From: Promethearchaeati archaeon
GTDB taxonomy: Archaea; Asgardarchaeota; Heimdallarchaeia; JABLTI01
Assembly (NCBI GenBank): GCA_013166835.1
Contig: JABLTI010000003.1
Coordinates: forward strand, 1 to 64,000
DNA length: 64,000 nt
Direction: 5' to 3'
Position 1 is the stretch's first letter. Each line of letters opens with the position of its first letter. The translations under genes were made by a program, and so were the position numbers. Of this stretch, positions 1 through 10,064 are shown in pieces. Under the pieces are notes generated by a model, which did no database searches, had not been told where the DNA came from, and saw nothing but the letters and a program-made list of their open reading frames with translations.

Positions 1-19
1 AGATGCCTAATAGGCATCT
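1..19. terminator. perfect 8-bp hairpin AGATGCCT-AAT-AGGCATCT, possible 3' end signal of the 29..2281 gene
   Basis: Arms 1-8 and 12-19 are exact reverse complements; lies just past the minus-strand stop codon at 29; the window edge hides any U-run. Confidence 0.4.
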
Positions 20-28
20 GTAAATGAC

Positions 29-2281
29 TTAAAGCTCAGCTTCTTCTGAGGAAACGACGCTAGTTTCACCAGCAGGCTTAGTCTTGTATTTAATCTCGAT
101 AGTGGTATTTGGTTCGATTGCTTCAAAGGTCCACTTGAGCACTTTGGAATCATATTCATCAATGACTTCTGGTTCATGACTAACATCCCAAATAACTTGG
201 TCCTTGGGAACCTTTTCAGTGAGAATATAATTTGTGAGCTCGCTTTCACCTAAATTTTCAATAGTGAGAATAACTTCGAATTCTCCTTCAGTTTCAAGTG
301 CATGAACATCTCGACCTTTAGCAATATTACGTCTTACATGTTCAACTTTAATTTCTATTGATTCTAGTTCAATAGGTATTTCTTGTCCTAAAGGATCAGT
401 ATTAGCAGTGATTGTTATGTTGGATTTGTAAGTTGTATCTTTCTCAGGTTTTTGAGCAATAATTGGATATTTAATTACTAAATCTTCGCCGGGATTTAGT
501 GCTCCAGTGTTGGTGTCATTAAGATTTTCAAGTTCTATAGTTAGCTTATGAGCAATAGTTGGATCCTTATCCTCAGGCTTAACTGATATAGCTTCACTTG
601 GAATAATCATTTCTTTTCCACTTAGACGAACTTCTATCTCATCTCTATTTGGAGGTAAATACCATTTCTGAATTTCATCAACTAGTTTTACCTTGTTTAT
701 ATATGCGCCACCAGTATTGGTTAATTTACTTGTAAGCTTCATTGGAGTGATTTTGAATGATGGTAAAGTAGTAATGTTACAAATAATTTCACCTTTAACA
801 GCAACAACTGCTAATTCTACATCTTCATAATGTAGTTTGTAGATTGATTTCAGTTTGTGGTCAGCAACAGTGAAGAATTCAATTTTAGTTTTGAATTTAG
901 GATATTTACCTGGTTCAGAAGTATATGTCCAACTTTTTGATTCCCATTTACCTTTTGCAGCAATTTCTGGGATATCGTTAGGATCAATATCAATGAATTT
1001 AGCTGTTGGTTCCTTTGGTCTATAAACGTCTGCATTGACTAATCGGAGAACATAATCACTCTTGTTAGTAAAGATAAACTTGCAATCGTAACTGTTAGGT
1101 TCATCTTCAAGTTCATTTGTTACGATACTAAAAGCATTGTTAGTGTAGCTTGCAAACGAAGAAATACCAATGCCACTTAGTGTTTTTGCTAATTTATATT
1201 TCGCAATTACTTCACCAGAACGAACTTTGGCATCTTTGTCATCAATTTGTACAGACATTTCTAATTCAAGGAATTCTTCTGCTTCTTCAGCTAATTCTTC
1301 GATTTTCCAAAGAACAAATTTCTTTCCTTCTTTTTCGACAATTTCTGCGTTACCAATTGATTGTCCTTTAACATTTACATTAGAAAATTCAGGTAGGATT
1401 ACTTTCTTGACTTTTACGTTTTCTAATGTTTCTTGAGAAAGATTATCAACGAATATTTTGAAATACACTATGTTTTCTGTATTCAACAAAAGCGAGTATG
1501 AAGCAACTTCGGGGTCATTAATTGTTGAAATGAATTCAGAGACTTTTAATTCAGGTCTTATAATTTCCTTAACTGAATACTCGATTTCATGCTTCTCGGT
1601 TGGTTCTAGTTCTTGAATTGAAATGGAATCTTCTTCAAGAGTTGTTCTTTCAAGGTCTTCTAGTTCGAGTTTTATGTCCCACAATTTATCATTTTCAGAA
1701 ATATTTTCCAAAATGACTAATCCTTTACTTGTAGGATCTTTTGCAGTTGGTGTGCCGTCGTTTTTGTAAAAAGCTTCATATTTCTCTTTAATAACAATTG
1801 GAACTAATTTGCTCTCAGTATCTTCTTCAATTGTTAATTCACCTTCTACTTCACCAGTTTCTTCATCAACAGTTTCTACTACAATTTCTTCTTCAGAATC
1901 AAAGGTTTCAATCTCAGTTTCTTCCATTTCTTCCGCTTTCAGTTCTTCAGCTTCCTCTTCCTCAACTTGTTCTTCTTCAGCGAAACCCATTCCTTGTATC
2001 TCTTCTTCAAGTTCTGCATCTTTTGTTTCTTCGAGTTTCATTCGAGTGGATTTAGCTTCAACAGCAAGAAAGAAATTTCGAATTTCATTTTCTTGTTTCT
2101 TCACTTTTGGATCTTCTTTTCGATCAACTGCTAAGTAGATAATATCTTTGGATTTGGGAGATAGTTTAGCAGCAGCTTCAGAAAATTGATCAAAAAGCTC
2201 GCGGGTTGTGATAGTTAATTCAGCTTTCAAACGCTTGTCAATTTCGACTTTTCCTATATCGTTTAATCTAATTGTTACCAT
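29..2281 (-). CDS. large acidic protein with repeated DUF11/CARDB-like beta-sandwich domains, no evident signal peptide or TM
   Basis: ORF 750 aa; Glu-rich linker (EEEQVEEEEAEELKAEEMEE) then repeated 'NLGESELTNYILTEKVPKDQVIWD'-type segments typical of DUF11-like repeats. Confidence 0.6.
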   Translation of the reverse strand: MVTIRLNDIGKVEIDKRLKAELTITTRELFDQFSEAAAKLSPKSKDIIYLAVDRKEDPKVKKQENEIRNFFLAVEAKSTRMKLEETKDAELEEEIQGMGFAEEEQVEEEEAEELKAEEMEETEIETFDSEEEIVVETVDEETGEVEGELTIEEDTESKLVPIVIKEKYEAFYKNDGTPTAKDPTSKGLVILENISENDKLWDIKLELEDLERTTLEEDSISIQELEPTEKHEIEYSVKEIIRPELKVSEFISTINDPEVASYSLLLNTENIVYFKIFVDNLSQETLENVKVKKVILPEFSNVNVKGQSIGNAEIVEKEGKKFVLWKIEELAEEAEEFLELEMSVQIDDKDAKVRSGEVIAKYKLAKTLSGIGISSFASYTNNAFSIVTNELEDEPNSYDCKFIFTNKSDYVLRLVNADVYRPKEPTAKFIDIDPNDIPEIAAKGKWESKSWTYTSEPGKYPKFKTKIEFFTVADHKLKSIYKLHYEDVELAVVAVKGEIICNITTLPSFKITPMKLTSKLTNTGGAYINKVKLVDEIQKWYLPPNRDEIEVRLSGKEMIIPSEAISVKPEDKDPTIAHKLTIELENLNDTNTGALNPGEDLVIKYPIIAQKPEKDTTYKSNITITANTDPLGQEIPIELESIEIKVEHVRRNIAKGRDVHALETEGEFEVILTIENLGESELTNYILTEKVPKDQVIWDVSHEPEVIDEYDSKVLKWTFEAIEPNTTIEIKYKTKPAGETSVVSSEEAEL

Positions 2282-2492
2282 GCTTTTGCACCTAAAAGTA
2301 GTTTATACTTATTTTGGGATATTACAAGGAATTCATTCTGAATTATAATCTTTCGAAAGGAGACTATTTGATAAAAAACGTAAAAATGTAAGAAAATAGA
2401 GAAAGATTTCTCTCAATCGAGATTAATAAGAAGTTATTTCAACTAAATAATAATTCAGAAATAACTGTTCTTAACAAGGAGTATAAAATCCG

Positions 2493-3791
2493 TTGATTCA
2501 ACAGGAGGTAGCTGAACAAAGTGAAGGTAAAACGAAATCAAACTGGTTTACTTTTGAAAGAAATGAAATATTACTTCTACTCAGTTATTTTCTATTTGGT
2601 GTTGCTTTCGCTAGTTATGAACCATACGCACCTTTATGGTTGAATCAGATCTTCTCTGAAGATTCATTTCTAATAATAGGATTTGTTGTAGTAATTCCAA
2701 GCATAGTAACAGCTTTAGGAACTGCTGGATGGGGATTTCTTGCAGATAAATTTGGAACTAAAAAATTTGTAATCATAGGTTATGTATCATTTGCATTTAT
2801 GTTTCTAGGTCTTATTATAATACAGATTTTTACTCAGACTTCAATTTATTTTCTAGTAGTAATTCTTATTGGCTATCTCTTTGGATCAGCTCAAGCATCT
2901 AATTTAGCTGCTTTGGCAACAAGAACAATCAATAAACCAAGAGAAATAATTATGGCAAAACTCACTATTACAGTTAGTCTTGCTTTTGTAATTCTAAGTC
3001 CATTAGTTGGTTGGATTATTGATAATTTTGCAAACGCGATGGTTATACAATTAATTATTGCAACTAGTGCTATTGTTATGGCAATAATCATCCTAATTTT
3101 TGTTAAAGAAAATGAACCTATCAAAATAGTTGATGAATTCCAAAAAGAAAATAAAAGTAAAATAGTTATGACAGTGTTTCCATTCATTTTCATAGGAATA
3201 ATGGTTCTAGTCTTTGCCTTTCAAACCGGAGGGGGATTTTGGGCATACACATCCATTTATTTCTTGGATGAATTAGCTATTCCCGGCAAAATGTTTTCAA
3301 TATTTCTTATTGCTAAAACAGTTCTAGCAATTCCTGTTTCTTTCCTACTGGGATCTGTGAAATCGCGGAAAAAGATAGGAATAATCATCTGTGTATTCCT
3401 TGGTTATTTCACGTTAGTATACGTATTGATGACAATATTCCCAACGAATTGGAGAATGCTAATCGCATTATCTTTTGTTCCAATGTATCCGATTTATAAT
3501 GTCTTCTTCTTTTCTTTGGTTGATATATATTCAAATGAAAAAAGAAGAGCGACGGCATTTGGAATATTAAGTACCTTTGGAACTTTAGGATACGTTACAG
3601 GGATACTACTACTAGGGATATTTGCTGATTCCTCATCGAATGGAATTTTTATTATGTTTCCAGTTACTCTGGCACTGCAAGCATTTGGTTTTGTGGTAGC
3701 AATTCTGTTATACTTCTTTGTTTTTAGAAAGGAAAAGACACCAGAAAGCACTCAAGACAACTCAAAAGCTATAGAAACAGAGATTACCTAA
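2493..3791 (+). CDS. MFS transporter
   Basis: 432 aa, about 12 hydrophobic segments, 'GWGFLADKFGTKKFVIIGY' MFS loop 2-3 motif; TTG start. Confidence 0.85.
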   Translation: MIQQEVAEQSEGKTKSNWFTFERNEILLLLSYFLFGVAFASYEPYAPLWLNQIFSEDSFLIIGFVVVIPSIVTALGTAGWGFLADKFGTKKFVIIGYVSFAFMFLGLIIIQIFTQTSIYFLVVILIGYLFGSAQASNLAALATRTINKPREIIMAKLTITVSLAFVILSPLVGWIIDNFANAMVIQLIIATSAIVMAIIILIFVKENEPIKIVDEFQKENKSKIVMTVFPFIFIGIMVLVFAFQTGGGFWAYTSIYFLDELAIPGKMFSIFLIAKTVLAIPVSFLLGSVKSRKKIGIIICVFLGYFTLVYVLMTIFPTNWRMLIALSFVPMYPIYNVFFFSLVDIYSNEKRRATAFGILSTFGTLGYVTGILLLGIFADSSSNGIFIMFPVTLALQAFGFVVAILLYFFVFRKEKTPESTQDNSKAIETEIT

Positions 3792-3841
3792 CTACTACTT
3801 AAAAACTAAATTTTGGAATCAATTTCAGAACTATGAGTTTG

Positions 3842-4804
3842 TTATCTTCCAAGATCCATCTCTAAAGAAGTAATTTCATCAGGTAAACCCTTTTCTTTTG
3901 TAACATTAGCGAAAACAGAACCTATTACACCATTGAAGATTTCTCTTTGTTCATTTTCACAATTGAAATAAATGAATCTACCATTTGGAATATCTTTAGC
4001 GTAATCATAGAAAATTTGTCCAGGATGATATTTGTCTTTTGTACCGTGTACTACAAATAATTCTTCAGATATTTTATCAAGTTGATCAGTTATATTAAAA
4101 TTCAAATTTTGCATGCAAGCTTTACGCCATTTGTATGGTTCTGCACCTCTAATAAAATCTAGAATACGTTCTTTCTGATGTTGATTCTTCATAGTTCTTA
4201 AAATAATCTTTGCAAATACAAATCGGAAAGCTCCCATGATGAATGGCGGTAAAATAGGTAGAAGCCATTTAACTGCCTTTCTATTGTAAGCCCACAAGCA
4301 TAATGGATCAAAAACGACAATTGTTGGAGCAGTGAAATATTTCTGGATTAAACCTTGGAGAACCACTCCACTGCAATAGCTAGTGCCATAAAGTACAAAA
4401 TCTCTTTTATCCAAGCCAAGATACTTAATAGCTGCTGCAACATCTTTTGCTTTTTGATCTACGGTGAGATTTGTTTTTCTATTACGTTTTATTCTACTTG
4501 ACGCTTTTTCTCTTGTCTCCAAAAAGTAATACTCAGTGTTGTTGTGTATTGGTTTTGGAAAACCTCTCCAAGACCAAGGAGTTGTAGAATAACCAGGAAT
4601 AAATAAAATTGGTCTTTTTGCAGTAATATTCTTTGGTTTTCGATGAAAAACTCGAATTTCTCCACCGTCAACAGGAATATAGAATTGTTCACATTCTCCT
4701 TCCTCATAGAATTCCGGGGCATCTTTTGGTGAGTCCTCAATTAGGTTTTTAATAAGATCTAATTGCTCTTGAGTTAAATCGAATTCATTTTCATCCATTA
4801 CCAT
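3842..4804 (-). CDS. alpha/beta hydrolase
   Basis: PILFIPGYSTTPWSW oxyanion region, nucleophile elbow YGTSYCSG, late VVHGTKDKYHP. Confidence 0.8.
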   Translation of the reverse strand: MVMDENEFDLTQEQLDLIKNLIEDSPKDAPEFYEEGECEQFYIPVDGGEIRVFHRKPKNITAKRPILFIPGYSTTPWSWRGFPKPIHNNTEYYFLETREKASSRIKRNRKTNLTVDQKAKDVAAAIKYLGLDKRDFVLYGTSYCSGVVLQGLIQKYFTAPTIVVFDPLCLWAYNRKAVKWLLPILPPFIMGAFRFVFAKIILRTMKNQHQKERILDFIRGAEPYKWRKACMQNLNFNITDQLDKISEELFVVHGTKDKYHPGQIFYDYAKDIPNGRFIYFNCENEQREIFNGVIGSVFANVTKEKGLPDEITSLEMDLGR

Positions 4805-4945
4805 TTTACTATACTCCTGTTAAGAGTTGACTTTTTTTATATTCAACCATTTATTAATTTTCCACTCATTTTACAGTAATAAAGTAGAATATTATATGAG
4901 ATTATTGTATTGATTTGCATAAGAAAAATTGGAAATTTTAGAAAT

Positions 4946-6145
4946 TCAGTAGTACTCTGAAATTTCTCTCTTATCTTTTAGAATGGCTTGTACTTTTTTA
5001 AGCTCATCTGGGATCATAATTTCCATTGGGCACTTCTCAACACATTCCATACATTCAGTACAAAATGTTGCATTACCATTTGGTTTCTTGAGATCTAATT
5101 CAGCAGCTTTAGAGACTAACATTTTCCTATAACGTCTTCTTACTCGCCATCTTCGAAAACCTTCTTTTTCATGACTAAAGTAATTCAATAAAGCAAAGTT
5201 ATCTGGAATATTGACACCATAAGGGCAAGGCATACAATATTGACAAGTAGTACATGGGACAAGTATTTTCTTTTTGTATACTTCAGCAAGTTGATTAATA
5301 ACTGCTAAATCGTCTTTACTTAAAGAATTAACACCTGATTTATCTGCATAGCTACAATTTTCATCAAGTATTTGTTGTGATTCCATTCCACTTATTATCG
5401 TTGACACTTCTGGTAGATTCCAGAGAAATTGTAGCGCCCAATCAACCGGTGTTCTTTGCACTTCAGCTAGTTTCATAACCTCAGTAGCTTCTTCAGGAGG
5501 ATCAGCAAGCAATCCACCTTTTAGAGGTCCCATAATAACGGTGCCAATTCCTTTTTCATGGGCGTATTTCAACCCATCAGTTGTGGCTTGCATCCCGGTA
5601 TCCATGTAGTTATAGATTATTTGACACATATCCCAATCAAATGCATCAATTATCTCTTTGAATACTGCCAGAGTATCATGAAATGAAAAACCAATATATT
5701 TTATTAGCCCCTTTTCTCTTGCTTCGACCATTTTATCTAATAATTTCAAATTTTTAACTTGCTCAAATTTTTTCCGGTTCAATCCATGGAATAAGTAAAA
5801 ATCAATACAATCTGTTTGTAATCTCTCGAGTTGTTTCGCTAATTGCCTATCAAAATCCTCAGGTTTCCTTACAAGCATCATGAACAACTTATCTGCAATG
5901 TAAACTTTCTCCCGATAGCCATCCTGTAATGCTTGACCTAGTGCTTTCTCACTCCCACCTAAATGGTAAACGTATGCAGTATCAAAGTAGTTCACGCCTT
6001 GATCTATAGCACTCCTGATCATTTCAGTTGTTACTTTAGTTTTAACCCTACCTAGCATCATATTACCTCGAGTAGGTAATCTCATTAATCCAAAACCAAG
6101 TGCTGAAACCTTGATATCCAGTTTACCCATTTTTCTGTATTTCAT
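4946..6145 (-). CDS. aldo/keto reductase with C-terminal 4Fe-4S ferredoxin-like domain
   Basis: N-term MKYRKMGKLDIKVSALGFGLMRLP...FDTAYVYH; C-term CTTCQYCMPCPYGVNIP and CTECMECVEKCPMEI. Confidence 0.9.
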   Translation of the reverse strand: MKYRKMGKLDIKVSALGFGLMRLPTRGNMMLGRVKTKVTTEMIRSAIDQGVNYFDTAYVYHLGGSEKALGQALQDGYREKVYIADKLFMMLVRKPEDFDRQLAKQLERLQTDCIDFYLFHGLNRKKFEQVKNLKLLDKMVEAREKGLIKYIGFSFHDTLAVFKEIIDAFDWDMCQIIYNYMDTGMQATTDGLKYAHEKGIGTVIMGPLKGGLLADPPEEATEVMKLAEVQRTPVDWALQFLWNLPEVSTIISGMESQQILDENCSYADKSGVNSLSKDDLAVINQLAEVYKKKILVPCTTCQYCMPCPYGVNIPDNFALLNYFSHEKEGFRRWRVRRRYRKMLVSKAAELDLKKPNGNATFCTECMECVEKCPMEIMIPDELKKVQAILKDKREISEYY

Positions 6146-6204
6146 TTTACTCAGAAGAAGGATAATTGGAAAGTTAATAAATCTTCCAATATATTTTTTT
6201 CAAT

Positions 6205-7833
6205 TTAGTTCTGTAAATTGAATTCCATTATTTTATTTAGTAATCTCATGAATTCCATTTCTTTTGCCATTTTGCTTGCTTGTTTTAAAATTTCTTTAGC
6301 TTCGTTTTCTTTATTTTCTAAAGAAGTGATTATGGATTTTATCCAATAATGCTCAGCAAATAAGAGCTTAGATTGTTGTTTTGTAGCTAATTTTGATAAG
6401 CGATCACTATAATATTTGAGACGCTCTAGATCCTCATCATTTTTACTTTGAGAATACTTCTTGATAAGTAAATAGCAGTAGTTTAATATTGCATTAACAG
6501 TTGTTTCTTGATCAGTTACAGGTTCATTAATGACTTGTAAATATAATTCCTCTACTTTTCCAAGCACTGTATCTCCATCTCCACTAAGCACTAATGCTTT
6601 AAGGAAAAGGAAACGATGCTTAATGACATCATTTTCTTGTTCAAGAGAAATGTTTTCTAATTCATTAACTAAGCTTTTAGCTCCATTGATTTTGTTTCGA
6701 CTAATCAACACTTGAACTAGATAGAAAAGTGTTCTTGACAATGCTACTGCGGTTATCTTGTCTTTTAATTGATACACTAAACTAAGATGAATTTCTGCTT
6801 CTTCTATTAAACCTAAATCGAAATAGACTTTTCCTATTGAATTATAACCTGCAGTTATCAAAGATATATTGTTTAATTCTTGAAACAATGGTATAGTATA
6901 TTCAAAATTCATTAAAGCTTCTCTTAGTTTTCCTTGTAAGTTATGAATTAATCCAATATTGTAAATTGTAGTAGCTATTGTTATATTATTACCTACTTTT
7001 TGGAAATTTTCCAGTGCTTTCTTGTAGTAACTCAATGAAGTATTAAGATTTCCAGAAAAATGATGTACTACCCCTAAATTGATATTTATTCTCGCTATCT
7101 CATTTATTGATCCAATTTTTTTGAGTATCTCTAATCCTCTTTGAAGATATTCCATAGTTTCATCTAGTTTTCCTTCTAGATTGTAATGTAAAGCTAAAGT
7201 ACTATAGGCTCTACCTTTAATTAAATCAAATTCTTTTTTCTCTGAAATTAGTAATGACTCATTAATATTATTTAATGCTTCATCCTTTTTTCCTTCTCTT
7301 CTCCTTATTGAAGACAAATAAAGTAACACATCAGCTTTTGAATACAAATCATTCAAGTCATCATAAACAGCAATTGATTCTTCAAACAAAGGTTTTGCTG
7401 TTTTATCTTCTCCCTTGAATGAGAAATATTTTCCTTTTTGAAAATTATAGTGTGCTTTCAATATTTTCTTCTCTATTGACTCAGCTAATTCTGCTATTGA
7501 TGATACACCGAAATTTATTCCAGAAAGCATTTCATCATATTTACCTATTTCACCTAATATTGATATTTTTATTAGATTTGCTTCAAGAACGAGTATGTGT
7601 AAATCCTTCTTCTTAATGCTTACAATTAACTTATCCAGCTTTTCTATTGCCTTAGCATAGTCTCCAAGTTTAATTTTCAAGTAATTTTCCCAAATTGATA
7701 ATTGAAAGAATTCTCGGCTGTTTTTCTTAACAGTTTTTTTCAAATTCATTATATCATCTAACGTTTTCGAAAATTTCCCTTTTTTGATTAAATTTTCAAT
7801 TGTTATAATTTTCTGATATAAGGAATCTAACAA
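6205..7833 (-). CDS. TPR repeat protein
   Basis: Multiple TPR-like helices (YSTLALHYNLEGKLDETMEYLQRGLEI..., ININLGVVHHFSGNLNTSLSYYKKALE...). Confidence 0.85.
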   Translation of the reverse strand: MLDSLYQKIITIENLIKKGKFSKTLDDIMNLKKTVKKNSREFFQLSIWENYLKIKLGDYAKAIEKLDKLIVSIKKKDLHILVLEANLIKISILGEIGKYDEMLSGINFGVSSIAELAESIEKKILKAHYNFQKGKYFSFKGEDKTAKPLFEESIAVYDDLNDLYSKADVLLYLSSIRRREGKKDEALNNINESLLISEKKEFDLIKGRAYSTLALHYNLEGKLDETMEYLQRGLEILKKIGSINEIARININLGVVHHFSGNLNTSLSYYKKALENFQKVGNNITIATTIYNIGLIHNLQGKLREALMNFEYTIPLFQELNNISLITAGYNSIGKVYFDLGLIEEAEIHLSLVYQLKDKITAVALSRTLFYLVQVLISRNKINGAKSLVNELENISLEQENDVIKHRFLFLKALVLSGDGDTVLGKVEELYLQVINEPVTDQETTVNAILNYCYLLIKKYSQSKNDEDLERLKYYSDRLSKLATKQQSKLLFAEHYWIKSIITSLENKENEAKEILKQASKMAKEMEFMRLLNKIMEFNLQN

Positions 7834-7948
7834 ACTATAACCCCAATAACACTAGATTTTGTTTGCAGTTATAACAGTTTCTTAAAAGGTAATTAAACTG
7901 ATGAAAACAATCTAGAACAAAAAGAAATAATGGAAAATATCTTTTCCA

Positions 7949-8746
7949 TCATTCAACTAGTACTTTTTCAGGTGTTTGAGTCAGAACAGCTTCAGTTTCC
8001 TCAGTTTCCGCAGGACTTTTTGGAATGTAATCATTCCAATTGAATGCTGTCCATAATCCAAACAGTATTGGTATTCCCGTGTTAAATTCTAGCAAGCTAT
8101 TCACAGCTAGAACTTCCCAATCTATTGGTCTAATACCTGCAATCATTAAGGTAGATTCCATTGAGAAATGAATGAATATCCCAGTAACAATTAAAATTCC
8201 AAAGTACCAATACGGAATATTCTTCATAATATTCCAAGGGAACCCATCCAGAAACTCGGACAGTACTTTCCAAATCAGTAAAATTGCATACCCTACAGAA
8301 GCCATTATGATTTGTTTAATTCTCGCGTTTCCCATGTCTCTATTGATATTTATAATTCGATCATCCCAAACAATATATTTAGACATCAAACCGATTGCTA
8401 ACCAACCACAGTACATCAATCCTGCCCACATAAGCTTCTCCACAACATGGATCTTCTTATTAAACATAAGCGGTGCGAAGGAAAACATGATCATACCATA
8501 AGTGAAGGAGAAGTAAGTCAAGAAAACATGCGGACCAATAACTCCACCTGTATCAATAATACGTGTTCCTTTTATTGTATACCAAATAACGGCATCTACG
8601 AATTGAACTACACCATACCCAAAGAGTCCAAAGAAAAACTCTTTGTACCTCTTTCTAACAAATAATAAAGCCATCCAAACTGTGACCAACATAAGGTCGA
8701 AATAGATGAAATCGATACCAAAAATCCTACCAACATCATTAGACAT
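7949..8746 (-). CDS. polytopic membrane protein of unknown function (about 7 TM)
   Basis: 265 aa, about seven hydrophobic stretches; no family recognised. Confidence 0.65.
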   Translation of the reverse strand: MSNDVGRIFGIDFIYFDLMLVTVWMALLFVRKRYKEFFFGLFGYGVVQFVDAVIWYTIKGTRIIDTGGVIGPHVFLTYFSFTYGMIMFSFAPLMFNKKIHVVEKLMWAGLMYCGWLAIGLMSKYIVWDDRIININRDMGNARIKQIIMASVGYAILLIWKVLSEFLDGFPWNIMKNIPYWYFGILIVTGIFIHFSMESTLMIAGIRPIDWEVLAVNSLLEFNTGIPILFGLWTAFNWNDYIPKSPAETEETEAVLTQTPEKVLVE

Positions 8747-9089
8747 AGCGATTATATGAAATTTGGTGATATTTAATTTTTATTGCGAAAACTCACTGTT
8801 GGTTAGCTTTTACTCATTTTGTAAAAAATAGCAAAATAATTGATTTCTAATCTTATTCATAAATATACAATCTTTCCTCGAATTAGAAGAACTCAATCTA
8901 TAAACAAGGAAATACTCTCAAATCACAAATATAAAGAATCTGTTAAAAAAACTGGATTGCTTTTCACTTGTGATTTGGTGATGTACATTAGTGACTAGCA
9001 AATATAATCCCCCTACTTATCCTAGTCCAACTTCTTCTACATTAAGAGCTAAACCTTTTAGAAATAGAAATTGAATATTAAAACGTTAT

Positions 9090-10001
9090 ATGGTGAGGAA
9101 GATGATAATTGATGCACATTGTCATGTTTGGGATAAGGAATATCTTTCTGATGAGCTTCGAGGTATCCTTATTGCAACAGCGGAGAAACATAAGTTTGAT
9201 TTGAGTCTAATTTTGAATGCGACTCCTGAAAGATTAGTAAAGGAAATGGATGAGGCGGGAATAGACAAAGCAGTAATACTTGCTTTAGATTATGAGTATC
9301 TTTACCGAGGACATATTAGTTACAAGGAATACAATGATAAAGTAGCAGGGTATGTAAAGGATTTTCCCGATAGGTTAATTGGTCTTGCTGGTATTGATCC
9401 AAGAAGAGGAAAGGAAGCCATTCAAGAGCTTGAGAGGTGTATAGGAAAGCTGGGATTCGCAGGAATCAAGCTCTGGCCTTTAATGGGATTTTATCCTGAT
9501 GATCCCAAATTTTACCCCTTTTACGAGCGCGTAGAAGAGCTTGGAGCTGTAATTTTATGCCATACTGGTGCTGGCCCACAAAAGACATATCTTAAATATT
9601 GTAGACCAGCATTTGTAGATACTGTTGCCATAGATTTTCCAAAAATTAAAATAATAATGGCCCATATGGGTGAACCCTGGACAAACGAAGCAATGACAGT
9701 GGCAGCAAAAAATCCTAATGTGTATATTGATATTTCAGCATGGGAAGCCATTTTTAAATATGCTCCATTTGCTTTTTACCAAACGCTAGTTCAGGCAAAG
9801 ATGAACTGTGGAATAGACAAAATTTTATTTGGTTCAGATTGGCCATTACTCTCTCCAATATTATCACTAGAACGATGGGTAAAAGGGATAAAAAAAATGG
9901 AATTACCGTCACTGCTTAAATCAATGGGGTATCCCGAATTTAATGAAGAAGAAAAAAACAAAATTCTTGGAGGAAACGCAGCAAAAATATTTGATTTATG
10001 A
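9090..10001 (+). CDS. amidohydrolase family protein (TIM-barrel metal-dependent hydrolase, amidohydro_2-like)
   Basis: MIIDAHCHVWD metal motif, MAHMGEPW, FGSDWPLLSP. Confidence 0.85.
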   Translation: MVRKMIIDAHCHVWDKEYLSDELRGILIATAEKHKFDLSLILNATPERLVKEMDEAGIDKAVILALDYEYLYRGHISYKEYNDKVAGYVKDFPDRLIGLAGIDPRRGKEAIQELERCIGKLGFAGIKLWPLMGFYPDDPKFYPFYERVEELGAVILCHTGAGPQKTYLKYCRPAFVDTVAIDFPKIKIIMAHMGEPWTNEAMTVAAKNPNVYIDISAWEAIFKYAPFAFYQTLVQAKMNCGIDKILFGSDWPLLSPILSLERWVKGIKKMELPSLLKSMGYPEFNEEEKNKILGGNAAKIFDL

Positions 10002-10033
10002 AAGATGCAAGAGTAAAATAAAAAAAAGGATTT

Positions 10034-10058
10034 ATGAGACGTTTAAATAACGCCTCAT
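10034..10058. terminator. hairpin between convergent genes, possible bidirectional terminator
   Basis: ATGAGACGTT-TAAAT-AACGCCTCAT (one mismatch) followed by a T-run on + (and T-rich sequence on -). Confidence 0.6.
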
Positions 10059-10064
10059 TTTTCA

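Noticed and set aside
1150-2138. Overlapping + strand ORFs (Leu/Gln- and Ser-rich, e.g. 1809..2138)
   Set aside because: Antisense shadow of the Glu-rich minus-strand gene; GAA/GAG codons read backwards give TTC/CTC Ser/Leu strings. No RBS or family signal.
8991-9074. Short GTG-start ORF (VTSKYNPPTYPSPTSSTLRAKPFRNRN)
   Set aside because: 27 codons, low complexity, no RBS convincingly placed; cannot be separated from chance.
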